Of a stretch of 64,000 nt of DNA, positions 51,700-60,376 are shown in pieces. This DNA comes from DATIUV01 sp049322755. Its GTDB lineage: Bacteria; Pseudomonadota; Gammaproteobacteria; Burkholderiales; UBA6910. Location of the stretch: positions 62,001-126,000 of the forward strand of contig JBMOQX010000073.1 of NCBI GenBank assembly GCA_049322755.1, written 5' to 3'. The notes under the pieces are model-generated. The model made no database searches, was not told the DNA's origin, and saw only the letters and a program-made list of their open reading frames with translations. Positions within the stretch are counted from its first letter, which is position 1. Each line of letters starts with the position of its first letter. The position numbers and the translations under genes are program-made.

Positions 51700-53838
51700 T
51701 CAGGCAGCGCAGTGAGCGGCCGTTTCGAGCTCGTCGAAAGTCTTGCGGACGGCTGCTACCGCGGTGTCGATTTGCTGCCGCGTGATAACGAGCGGCGGGG
51801 CGAACCGCACGACCGTATGGTGCGTGTCCTTGCTGAGCACGCCATGCTCGATCAGCTTGTTACAGACCGCACGTGCCGAGGTGCGTGCCGGGTCGATCTC
51901 GATCCCGATCAGCAGGCCCTTGCCTCGCACCTCGCGAATCAAGGGGCTGCGAATCGCGCGGAGCTGGGTGAGGAGGTAGCCGCCGAGTTCTGCAGCCCGC
52001 TCCGGAAGGCGCTCCTCGACCATCACATTGAGTGCTTCCAGTCCGACCGTCGCTGCGAGCGGATTGCCGCCGAAGGTGCTGCCGTGATCGCCCGGCGTGA
52101 ATACCGACATCACCTCGCGCCGGGCAAGGAAGGCGGAGACCGGGAGCAGGCCGCCGCCCAGGGCCTTGCCGAGTATGACGCCGTCGGGCCGGACACCTTC
52201 ATGCTCGCAGGCGAGGATGCGGCCGGTGCGGCCCAGACCCGTTTGAACCTCGTCGCACACGAGCAGGACATGGTGAGCGCGGCAGATTCTCGCGCATTCG
52301 GCAAGATAGCCGGCGGGGGGCACGACGATGCCCGCTTCGCCCTGGATCGGCTCGACCAGAAACGCCGCCGTGTGCGGCGTGATCGCCCATTCGAGCGCGG
52401 CGGCATCGCCGTAGGGAATGCGCCTGAATCCGGGCGGATACGGCCCGAAGCCATCGCGGTACTGGGGTTCCGATGACATTGCGAGAATCGCAATCGAACG
52501 GCCGTGGAAATTGCCCTCGCATGCGATGACTTCGACCCTGTCTTCCGGCACGCCCTTTACCTTGGTGCCCCATTTGCGCACGGCCTTCAAGGCGGTCTCC
52601 ACGGCCTCGAGCCCGGTGTTCGCGGGAAGCGCCATGTCGAATCCGGTTACCTCGCACAATCGTTCAAGGAAAGGGGGCAGCCGGTTGTTGTAGTATGCGC
52701 GCGAAGTGATCGTGAGCGTGTGCGCCTGCGCCGAAAGCGCTTTCGTCAGCCGCGGATGACAATGCCCGTGGCTTGCCGCGGAGTATGCGCTCATCATGTC
52801 GATGTAGCGCCGGCCCTGGTTGTCCCACAGGTACACGCCCTGACCGCGCACCAGCGCAACGGGAAGCGTGTCGTAGTGGTGCGCCCCATAGCGCTGCTCC
52901 AGTTCGACGAGCCGGTCGAGATCGAGCGCGTGCTGGCCGCTGAGCAGCGCATCGAGCACATCGACTACCAGTCCCGCCGTTGCGGCGTTGCGGTCGCGAT
53001 AGGGATTGTATTCGACGATTTCTGCGCCAACCAGCGCCGGCTCATGGGCGAACCGGGTCAAGGCCGCGACCAGATCGTTCGCGCGGATGCCGCCCGGCGC
53101 CGGAGTCCCGACGCCCGGCGCGTCGTGCGGGTCGACTACGTCGAGATCGATCGTAACGCCGAAGCCTGCGGTGCCGCGCTGGACGATGGTGAGCGCCTCG
53201 CTCAGCGCGGCATCCAGACCTTGCCTTGCAACGTCTTCCATGAAGATCACCCGCACGCCCAGCTTTTTCAGGAGCGCCGCCTCGCTTGCTTCGAAGCTGC
53301 GAACGCCAACCAGACAGATGTGCTCCGGCTGAATCCGCGTGCCCTCGGCGAGCGCGGTGAGGAGCGGTTCGCCGTGGCCGAGCAGGCAGGCAACCGGCAT
53401 GCCGTGCAGCATTCCGCTGGGCGTGGTCTCGGGCGTATGGGCGTCCATGTGGGCGTCGATCCAGACCAGACCCAACGGCCCGCGAGGATGAATGCTGCGC
53501 GCGATGCCTTTCCACGTGCCGATGGCGCACGAATGATCGCCGCCAATCACGACCGGGAAATCACCGTGCGTGACGACGTCTTCGACGCGTTGCGCGAGCC
53601 GCTTGCAGACGTCGTATACCGCTTTCAGGTCATCCCCGCTGGAAGGCCGGCTCGGATGAAGGGTATCGATCCAGGCGGCCCGGAAACCCCGCCCGTGGAG
53701 CCGGGAGATCAGCTTGGCGGAGCGCAGCGCTTCCGGGGCGTACTCGCAACGGGGATCGCCCGCGCCCTGACCGCAGGCTACGCCGATGATCTGGACCGAC
53801 CGGGCACGTTGCCGCGACAACAAACTCACATCGTTCAT
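51700..53838 (-). CDS. Arginase-ornithine aminotransferase fusion protein
   Basis: The 712-residue protein has two complete enzymes in one frame. Residues about 12-300 are an arginase: GGDHS with His102, DAHMD with Asp128, His130 and Asp132, TIDLDVVDP with Asp231 and Asp233, all six Mn ligands in place. Residues about 305-705 are a class-III PLP aminotransferase of ornithine type: DEVQTGLGRTGR, ILGKALGGG with the PLP Lys558, STFGGNPLA. Together they would convert arginine to ornithine plus urea, then to glutamate semialdehyde. It is first in a two-gene unit with the ALDH. Confidence 0.92.
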   Translation of the reverse strand: MNDVSLLSRQRARSVQIIGVACGQGAGDPRCEYAPEALRSAKLISRLHGRGFRAAWIDTLHPSRPSSGDDLKAVYDVCKRLAQRVEDVVTHGDFPVVIGGDHSCAIGTWKGIARSIHPRGPLGLVWIDAHMDAHTPETTPSGMLHGMPVACLLGHGEPLLTALAEGTRIQPEHICLVGVRSFEASEAALLKKLGVRVIFMEDVARQGLDAALSEALTIVQRGTAGFGVTIDLDVVDPHDAPGVGTPAPGGIRANDLVAALTRFAHEPALVGAEIVEYNPYRDRNAATAGLVVDVLDALLSGQHALDLDRLVELEQRYGAHHYDTLPVALVRGQGVYLWDNQGRRYIDMMSAYSAASHGHCHPRLTKALSAQAHTLTITSRAYYNNRLPPFLERLCEVTGFDMALPANTGLEAVETALKAVRKWGTKVKGVPEDRVEVIACEGNFHGRSIAILAMSSEPQYRDGFGPYPPGFRRIPYGDAAALEWAITPHTAAFLVEPIQGEAGIVVPPAGYLAECARICRAHHVLLVCDEVQTGLGRTGRILACEHEGVRPDGVILGKALGGGLLPVSAFLARREVMSVFTPGDHGSTFGGNPLAATVGLEALNVMVEERLPERAAELGGYLLTQLRAIRSPLIREVRGKGLLIGIEIDPARTSARAVCNKLIEHGVLSKDTHHTVVRFAPPLVITRQQIDTAVAAVRKTFDELETAAHCAA

Positions 53839-53955
53839 CGCGTCCCTCCTCGTGCGCTTCCAGCGGCGCGCTGCTAAGTCTTCCGTCCGGACTTCGCAAC
53901 GTCAAGCACGCCGTGCGCGCCTGGAAACTTAGATGATTTTCAGCGTGTTTTCGTT

Positions 53956-53975
53956 CCGGCCGGGCGCCCGGCCGG
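53956..53975. repeat. Perfect 20-bp palindrome upstream of the fusion gene
   Basis: CCGGCCGGGCGCCCGGCCGG is its own reverse complement. It lies between the divergent fusion gene (start 53838) and the SPW gene (start 54097). It could be an operator or cruciform; no U-run marks it as a terminator. The rest of this 258-bp gap has a TTGACG hexamer (53905-53900, minus strand) that may be a -35 of the fusion gene. Confidence 0.55.
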
Positions 53976-54096
53976 CTTTGCGGTGCAAAGGCTGATCCGC
54001 GCATAGCGGGCCGAGCGCTTTCCGCCCGTCGCGATGGAGCAGTTGGTGGGGCGGTCCAGTCGAAGGGATGTCGGTTCAACCCTTCAGGAGGTGGGT

Positions 54097-54303
54097 ATGG
54101 CAGAGAAGCGCTGGCAGGACTGGGTCAATCTGATACTTGGCGTGTGGTTATTCGTGTCGCCCTATGTCCTCGGTTTCGCGAGTGAGACCATGGTCGCCGC
54201 GCACACGGTGGCAGTAGGTGTTCTCGTCACCGTCTTCGCAGCCTGTGCGATGTTCCGCGACAAGGACTTCGAAAAGTACTGGCACGACAGCCACTCGGTG
54301 TAA
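54097..54303 (+). CDS. Short SPW-repeat membrane protein
   Basis: The 68-residue protein has one SPW-type unit (WQDWVNLILGVWLFVSPYVL) and a second hydrophobic segment (AAHTVAVGVLVTVFAACAMF). SPW proteins normally have two such units (about 110-130 residues), so this is a half-length form. The ATG at 54097 has an AGGAGGTGGG Shine-Dalgarno. Function is unknown. It is the last gene before the right island junction. Confidence 0.7.
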   Translation: MAEKRWQDWVNLILGVWLFVSPYVLGFASETMVAAHTVAVGVLVTVFAACAMFRDKDFEKYWHDSHSV

Positions 54304-54342
54304 CCGCCGCCGCAGCGGGCCCGACAGCACCGAACCACGCTT

Positions 54343-54368
54343 GGGTTCAAAATCCTGCCGGGCGCGCC
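54343..54368 (+). other. attR-like degenerate tRNA-Arg 3' end
   Basis: GGGTTCAAAATCC followed by TGCCGGGCGCGCC aligns with the 3' half of the tRNA-Arg at 39.3 kb (21 of 26 positions with one gap, the last 12 identical). It looks like a displaced original tRNA 3' end with an extra A in the T-loop and no CCA. It marks the probable right end of the island. Confidence 0.55.
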
Positions 54369-54468
54369 GGATTCCCCGATCGCCAGCCCCGCGCTGGCGC
54401 GTGACCCACCCCGTTGCCGCAGATCTGCCGCCTGCGACGTCAGCGCACGCGGGCGCGGCCGCGGGCGT

Positions 54469-55587
<1,119 letters not shown>

Positions 55588-55627
55588 CCTTGGCTCCTTG
55601 TCGTTACCGCTGGCTTGGACTGCGGCG

Positions 55628-56761
55628 TCAGCTCGGCTGTTCGCCGGCCAGCGTCAGGTCCCGCTCCAGTTCCCCCGCGAGCGACGCCACCACCTGGGAT
55701 AGCGAATTCACATCCTGATACACGGCGCGCTGGCGCGCCGCCGCCGCGCCCTTTTCCACCAGATGCTCCAGGCGATCCAGCCGCGCGCGGCTGCCATCGG
55801 TCCTCGCCAGCGGGCGCAGCGCGGCGATCACCGCGCGCCACATGTCCCGCATCGGCCGCGGCGTGCCGGCGTCGTCGGCGACGTACTTGCCGTCGAGTCC
55901 CAGGCGCGAGGCCTGGAAGTGGTTCTCCCGCTCCAGCCACCAGGGCAGCGCCTGGGGCAGCTCCGGCGGCAGCCGGGCGGGGTCGGCGCGCAGCAGCATC
56001 GCCAGCAGGCGCACCGTTTCCGCCAGCACCATGGCGTCGCTGACGGTGGGCTGCATGTCCAGCACCCGGACTTCCACCGTGCCCAGGCTCGGGCGGGGCC
56101 GGATGTCCCAGTGGATGTCGTTGATGCTCTCGAAAATGCCGGCGTGCAGGGTGGACTCGAAGAAGCGGTCGAACTCGTCCCAGCTCTGGAAGGTCGGCGG
56201 CACGCCGTAGGCGCGGGTGGCGGCGAGGATGCGCTGGCGGTAGGCGACGAACTCGGTGTCGTAGCCGCGCCAGAACGGCGAGCTGGCGGAGACCGCGATC
56301 AGCAGCGGCAGATAGGGCTTGAGCGCGCGGATCAGCGCGATCGCCTCGTCCCCCGACAGCACGCTGATGTGCACGTGCAGCCCGAAGGTGATCTGGGTGC
56401 GCCCGACGTGGCCCGACTCGCTGGCAAGCCGCTTGTAGCGCGGCAGCGGCGTGATCAGCGCGAGGCGCTTGGAGAAAGGGTGGGTGCCGGCGCCGCACAG
56501 GCGCATGTCCAGCGCGGCGCAGCGCACGGCGAGGCCTTTCGCCAGCGCCTTCAGGTGCGGCTCCAGCTCGTCGACGTCGGCGCAGGGGCGGGAGGCGATC
56601 TCCACCGTGTTCTGCACGTACTCGGGCTTGACGAACGCGCTGTCCGGGTACAGCTCCACCAGCGGCAGGATCTTGTCGGTGAGGTCGAGGGTGCCCGTGT
56701 CCAGCAGCTGGAACTCCAGCTCGGCGCCGATGCTGGGGACGCGGCAGGGCTTGAACTCCAT
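55628..56761 (-). CDS. ybdK: YbdK-type carboxylate-amine ligase (GCS2 family)
   Basis: The 377-residue protein has the GCS2 pattern: SIGAELEFQLLD at the N-terminus, GRTQITFGLHVHISVLSGDE, HWDIRPRPSLGTVEVRVLDMQ. YbdK-type enzymes form a weak glutamate-cysteine ligase-like activity; the true amine and acid are unknown. The ATG at 56761 (MEFKPCRVPSIG) gives the family N-terminus. About 200 bp with no recognisable gene separate it from the next one. Confidence 0.9.
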   Translation of the reverse strand: MEFKPCRVPSIGAELEFQLLDTGTLDLTDKILPLVELYPDSAFVKPEYVQNTVEIASRPCADVDELEPHLKALAKGLAVRCAALDMRLCGAGTHPFSKRLALITPLPRYKRLASESGHVGRTQITFGLHVHISVLSGDEAIALIRALKPYLPLLIAVSASSPFWRGYDTEFVAYRQRILAATRAYGVPPTFQSWDEFDRFFESTLHAGIFESINDIHWDIRPRPSLGTVEVRVLDMQPTVSDAMVLAETVRLLAMLLRADPARLPPELPQALPWWLERENHFQASRLGLDGKYVADDAGTPRPMRDMWRAVIAALRPLARTDGSRARLDRLEHLVEKGAAAARQRAVYQDVNSLSQVVASLAGELERDLTLAGEQPS

Positions 56762-56959
56762 CGCGCTCACTCCGACGCCTCGCACGCCGCGCCGGGGGCG
56801 GCGGCGGTGATTCGGCCTACGCGAAGCCGTCCCGCGGTGCGCGGCAGTGCGCGCTGCGGGATCGTCGTCCAGGCTGGTAACGGCGCGGGTCTGCGCCGGG
56901 CGGGATCCACGGGCATCGCGGGCCTCCTGGCTCGCCGCCGGGCTGCGGCGGGTCCTACC

Positions 56960-58420
56960 CTACCACGGCTGAGACCAGGTCTTCACGTGGGTGTAGTTGC
57001 GCATGGTCTCGACGATACCTTCCTTCACGCCGAGGCCGGAATCCTTGATGCCGCCGAACGGCGCCAGTTCGAGCCGGTACGCCGGCACTTCCCAGACATT
57101 GACCGAGCCCACCTCGAGTTCCTGCACCAGGCGGGTGATGGTGTCCGCGCGATCGGTGCACACCGCCGCCGAGAGGCCGTAGCGCGTGCCGTTGGCGATG
57201 GCGATGGCCTCGTCGAGGTCGCGGAAGGCGATGACGGGCGACACCGGGCCGAAGGTCTCCTCCTGCACCAGCGCCATGTCCGGCGTCACGCGGTCCAGCA
57301 CGGTGGGCGGGTACGACGCCCCGCGCCGCTCGCCGCCGGCGAGCAGGCGCGCGCCGCGGCGCACCGCGTCGCCGACGCGGGCTTCCACGCGCCGCGCGGC
57401 GTCCTCGTCGATCAGCGTGCCGACGTCGGTGCGCGGGTCCAGCGGGTCGCCGCAGCGCCACAGCCGCGTGCGCTGCGCCAGCAATTCGGTGAATGGCTCC
57501 GCGATCGACTCGTGCACCAGGACGCGCTTGACCGCCGTGCAGCGCTGGCCGGAGTTGCGGTAGGAACCCCACGCCGCCAGGTCCGCCGCACGCTCCAGGT
57601 CGGCGTCTTCCAGAACGATCAGCGGGTCGTTGCCGCCCAGCTCCAGCACCAGCCGCTTGTAGCCGATGCGCCCGGCGATGGCCTTGCCGACTTCGACGCC
57701 GCCGGTGAACGCCACCAGTTCGGCGTCGGGGTCGGCGACCATGGCCTCGCCGATCTCCGCGGGATCGCCGGTCACCACGGACAGCATCGGCCCCGGCAGC
57801 CCGGCTTCGTACAGGATGTCGGCGAACGCCAGCGCGGTGAGCGGCGCCTTCTCGGTGGGCTTCACCACGATGCGGTTGCCGGTGGCCACCGCCGGCGCCA
57901 CCTTGTGCACCACCTGGTTGAGCGGATGGTTGAACGGGGTGATGGCGCTGATCACGCCCGCGAGCGGCTCGCGCAGGGTGTGTACCTTGCGGCTGCGGCC
58001 GCGCGCGGTGAGGTCGCAGGAGAAAGTCTGCCCGTCGTCCACCAGCGCCTGCTGCGCGGTGAACTCCAGCACATCCTCGGCGCGCTCCGTTTCGTACACC
58101 GAGTCCTTCAGGCACAGGCCGGATTCCAGCGTGATCAGGCGCGCGAGTTCGTCACGCCGCGCGGCGATCAGGGCGGCGGCGCGGCGCAGGATCTCCGCGC
58201 GCTCGAAGCGCGTGAGCCGGCAGCGGTAGGAGCGCGCGGCGGCGAACGCACGGCGCACGTCCTGCGGCGTCGCCCGCGGGACGGTGCCGATCACTTCGCC
58301 GGTGTAGGGGTAGCGCACCTCGAGCGCCGCGTCTGTCGCGACGCGCTCGCCGGCGATGCGCAAAGCCTCGCGGCGGATCCCGGGCGGGGCGGTTCGGGGC
58401 GATCTCTGGGGCACGTCCAT
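56960..58420 (-). CDS. phnY: Phosphonoacetaldehyde dehydrogenase-like ALDH
   Basis: The 486-residue ALDH has LVLELGGNDPLIV (general base), NSGQRCTAVKRVLV (catalytic Cys) and the C-terminal VNVWEVPAYRLELAPFGGIKD, characteristic of the PhnY/phosphonoacetaldehyde dehydrogenase group. PhnY oxidises phosphonoacetaldehyde to phosphonoacetate. No phnW or phnA lies beside it, so a role in phosphonate breakdown is likely but not certain. Confidence 0.82.
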   Translation of the reverse strand: MDVPQRSPRTAPPGIRREALRIAGERVATDAALEVRYPYTGEVIGTVPRATPQDVRRAFAAARSYRCRLTRFERAEILRRAAALIAARRDELARLITLESGLCLKDSVYETERAEDVLEFTAQQALVDDGQTFSCDLTARGRSRKVHTLREPLAGVISAITPFNHPLNQVVHKVAPAVATGNRIVVKPTEKAPLTALAFADILYEAGLPGPMLSVVTGDPAEIGEAMVADPDAELVAFTGGVEVGKAIAGRIGYKRLVLELGGNDPLIVLEDADLERAADLAAWGSYRNSGQRCTAVKRVLVHESIAEPFTELLAQRTRLWRCGDPLDPRTDVGTLIDEDAARRVEARVGDAVRRGARLLAGGERRGASYPPTVLDRVTPDMALVQEETFGPVSPVIAFRDLDEAIAIANGTRYGLSAAVCTDRADTITRLVQELEVGSVNVWEVPAYRLELAPFGGIKDSGLGVKEGIVETMRNYTHVKTWSQPW

Positions 58421-58469
58421 CGGCGGATTCCGGGCTGCGCGCTCGTCGGGCGCGGGAAGGGGCAGGATT

Positions 58470-59363
58470 TTACCCTTCGGTGTCGCCGGGCGCGAATCCC
58501 CGCAGCGCCGCCGCCAGCGCGCCGTAGCCCGGCTGGTGGGGCCGCAGATGGCCGTGGCGCAGCAGGAAATCCAGGATCACCAGCGCGGAATCGCAGGTGA
58601 AGGCGCCCGCGGCAAGACGCTGCGGCAACTCGGCCACCGGCACGCGCTCGAAACCGGCCACCTCGCCGTCGGTGTTGCGCGGCTCGAACTCCGGCGGCAG
58701 CCACAGGTCGTGGACGAAGATCGTTTCCGACTGCACGCCTTCGGGGACCTGGCGCAGCAGGCTCACGGTGCCCGCCGGCTGCGCCAGGCGCGCCAGCGGC
58801 GCGGCGATGCCGGCTTCCTCCCAGCATTCCTTCACCACTGTGCCGGCGACGCCGTGGCCGGCGGCGATGCCGCCGCCCACCAGGTTGTCCAGCATGCCCG
58901 GATCGATGGGCTTGTCGGGGCTGCGGCGGGCGATCCACATGCTGCGGCCGCCGTCGGTCACGCCGTTCACGTGCGCCGCCCAGGTGGTGAAGCCGAACGG
59001 CCGCGCGGCGGCGCGCTCGATCTCGAACAGCGGCGGATCGTCGAAGTGCCGGCGCACCGCGTAGCGTTCATGGCGAATGCCGGTGATCCGGCCCTCCGCC
59101 ACCAGCGTGCCGATGGCCACCGCCAGCGCGGCCGTGCGCTGATCCGGCGTGGCAAGGGCCGGCGCCAGCGCGACCGCGTGGTCCCGCTCCTCGAATACCC
59201 CGGCGAAGCCGGCCAGGCGCGGGGCCAGATCGAGAGGCACCCAGCCGATGCGCTGATCGGCCAGGCGCAGCGGACGGCAGAGCGAAGCGTCGAAGCGCCG
59301 CGCCGCCTGCGCGACCGGCAGGAGCGTCTCGAGAGGCGGGGCGATCTGACCGTCTTCGCGCAT
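58470..59363 (-). CDS. NUDIX hydrolase with DUF4743 N-terminal domain
   Basis: The 297-residue protein has an N-terminal DUF4743 domain (about 1-120) and a NUDIX domain. The box GGGIAAGHGVAGTVVKECWEEAG departs slightly from GX5EX7REUXEEXGU: Val-Lys replaces the usual Arg-Glu start and Cys-Trp replaces Leu, while the EEAG core is kept. Plant and fungal relatives act on oxidised thiamine diphosphates. The start ATG is at 59363. Confidence 0.85.
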   Translation of the reverse strand: MREDGQIAPPLETLLPVAQAARRFDASLCRPLRLADQRIGWVPLDLAPRLAGFAGVFEERDHAVALAPALATPDQRTAALAVAIGTLVAEGRITGIRHERYAVRRHFDDPPLFEIERAAARPFGFTTWAAHVNGVTDGGRSMWIARRSPDKPIDPGMLDNLVGGGIAAGHGVAGTVVKECWEEAGIAAPLARLAQPAGTVSLLRQVPEGVQSETIFVHDLWLPPEFEPRNTDGEVAGFERVPVAELPQRLAAGAFTCDSALVILDFLLRHGHLRPHQPGYGALAAALRGFAPGDTEG

Positions 59364-59373
59364 GGCGGCAGGC

Positions 59374-59604
59374 TAACAGGCAGCCGGTGGGCGTGGAAGA
59401 AAAAAGATCACCCGCGTCGGGCGCGGTTTGCCGCGCGCGCCCGCACGGATCAACGAGCGCTTTGCGCGCGATCCCTGGGACTGGGTGTCGGCCGGTGCCG
59501 TGTACCGGGGCGCCGGCACGATCCCGGGCCCGGCGTGCCTCGGCTACGGCTACGCCGGCCTCGGCCAGGACACGTTTTACCTGGTGATCGGCCCGCGGTT
59601 CTGA
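59374..59604 (+). pseudogene. 3' remnant of an outer-membrane beta-barrel protein
   Basis: A plus-strand frame without a usual start reads about 60 residues ending DPWDWVSAGAVYRGAGTIPG, then LGYGYAGLGQDTFYLVIGPRF and TGA at 59602. The alternating pattern and terminal Phe are typical of the last strands of an outer-membrane barrel, as in the C-terminal barrel of patatin-like proteins. It is a fragment. The remaining 220 bp to the next gene (59605-59827) hold nothing I can assign. Confidence 0.35.
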
Positions 59605-59827
59605 AAGGGGATCGGCGGATTCAGCCGGTCGGGTTCGTTTTCGGCTCTTCGAGCGTTGCCATGGTGCCGCTCCCGGTTTCTTTGCCCGTGCGCCGCGCAG
59701 CGGCTTGCGGCAGGTTGCCGTCGAGGCGATGGCCGGTGGGGCCGAAGGGGCGGGGCGCGGCCCGGGCATGGAGGCGGATTGCGGCAGGCCTCGATTCCAG
59801 CCCAGCACACGCCCGCACAGGGGACGC

Positions 59828-60118
59828 TCAGCCGCCGCCGCGGCGGAAGTAGGCGTCGAAGCGGTCGAGAAAGGCCGTCACGTCGCCTTCCTCGTAGCCG
59901 GTGAAGGCGATGCGCACGTGCGTAAGCGGGAGGACGATTTGCCCGAGCGTGCGCGTCTGCTCGGGGCCCAGCTCGATGGTCACCTTGCGGCCGCGGTCCT
60001 CCAGCGTGACCGTGCCGTCGACGCCGGCGACCGGCCGCCGGCCGAGGGCGGCGGGCAGCGTGCGATGGAAGTCGGCGTGGCTCACCGCCATGTCACGCTC
60101 GACGATGCGCGGCTCCAC
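59828..60118 (-). CDS. Small unknown protein of the AOR cluster
   Basis: This 96-residue protein has MAVSHADFHRTLPAALGR near the start and a beta-rich middle (VTLEDRGRKVTIELGPEQ), ending LDRFDAYFRRGGG. I know no function. It lies 3 bp after the MoaD-like gene in the same direction, so it belongs to the aldehyde oxidoreductase cluster. A cofactor-assembly role is possible. The C-terminal Gly-Gly-Gly is notable. Confidence 0.7.
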   Translation of the reverse strand: MEPRIVERDMAVSHADFHRTLPAALGRRPVAGVDGTVTLEDRGRKVTIELGPEQTRTLGQIVLPLTHVRIAFTGYEEGDVTAFLDRFDAYFRRGGG

Positions 60119-60121
60119 GCC

Positions 60122-60376
60122 TCAGCCTCCGGCAATGGGCGGCCAGATGGCGAGCACGTCGCCGTCGGCGAAGGTGCGCGTGGGGCGCTCGTCCGGCTGG
60201 ATGTAGGTGCCGTTCACCAGCACCAGGTGGCAGAGATTGCGCGGCAGGTTGAAGCGCTCGATCACGTCGCCGACCGTGGTGCCCGCGGGCAGGTCGAGAT
60301 CGAGTGCGCGGGTCGAGCGCGCCGCGTCGGGAAGATAGTCGCCCAGGGAGGCGTAGAGCTTGAGCGTGACCTTCAT
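60122..60376 (-). CDS. MoaD/ThiS-like sulfur carrier protein
   Basis: The 84-residue beta-grasp protein has the C-terminal diglycine (PPIAGG) needed for thiocarboxylate formation. Segments include VTLKLYASLGDYLPD and LVLVNGTYIQPDERPTRTFADGDVL. MoaD-like genes accompany tungsten aldehyde oxidoreductases and probably supply sulfur for the tungsten pyranopterin. It overlaps the FAD-subunit gene by 4 bp. Confidence 0.9.
   Translation of the reverse strand: MKVTLKLYASLGDYLPDAARSTRALDLDLPAGTTVGDVIERFNLPRNLCHLVLVNGTYIQPDERPTRTFADGDVLAIWPPIAGG

Larger units (their letters stand above)
39349..54368. mobile_element. About 15-kb genomic island in tRNA-Arg(CCG)
   Basis: The region between the intact tRNA-Arg 3' end and a degenerate copy of that 3' end at 54343-54368 begins with a serine recombinase. 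It has patchy composition and many broken genes, unlike the dense core operons on both sides. Cargo: TacA/TacT-type pair, decayed AHSA1/VOC/MFS genes, AraC-AKR-WrbA-SnoaL cassette, dead IS481-type transposase, ALDH and arginase-OAT fusion, and an SPW protein. No replication or conjugation genes are seen. The island may be a mosaic of several insertions. Confidence 0.65.

Noticed and set aside
50425..52476. 683-codon plus-strand frame opposite the ALDH and fusion genes
   Set aside because: It is antisense to two enzymes with complete catalytic motifs and has no domain of its own.
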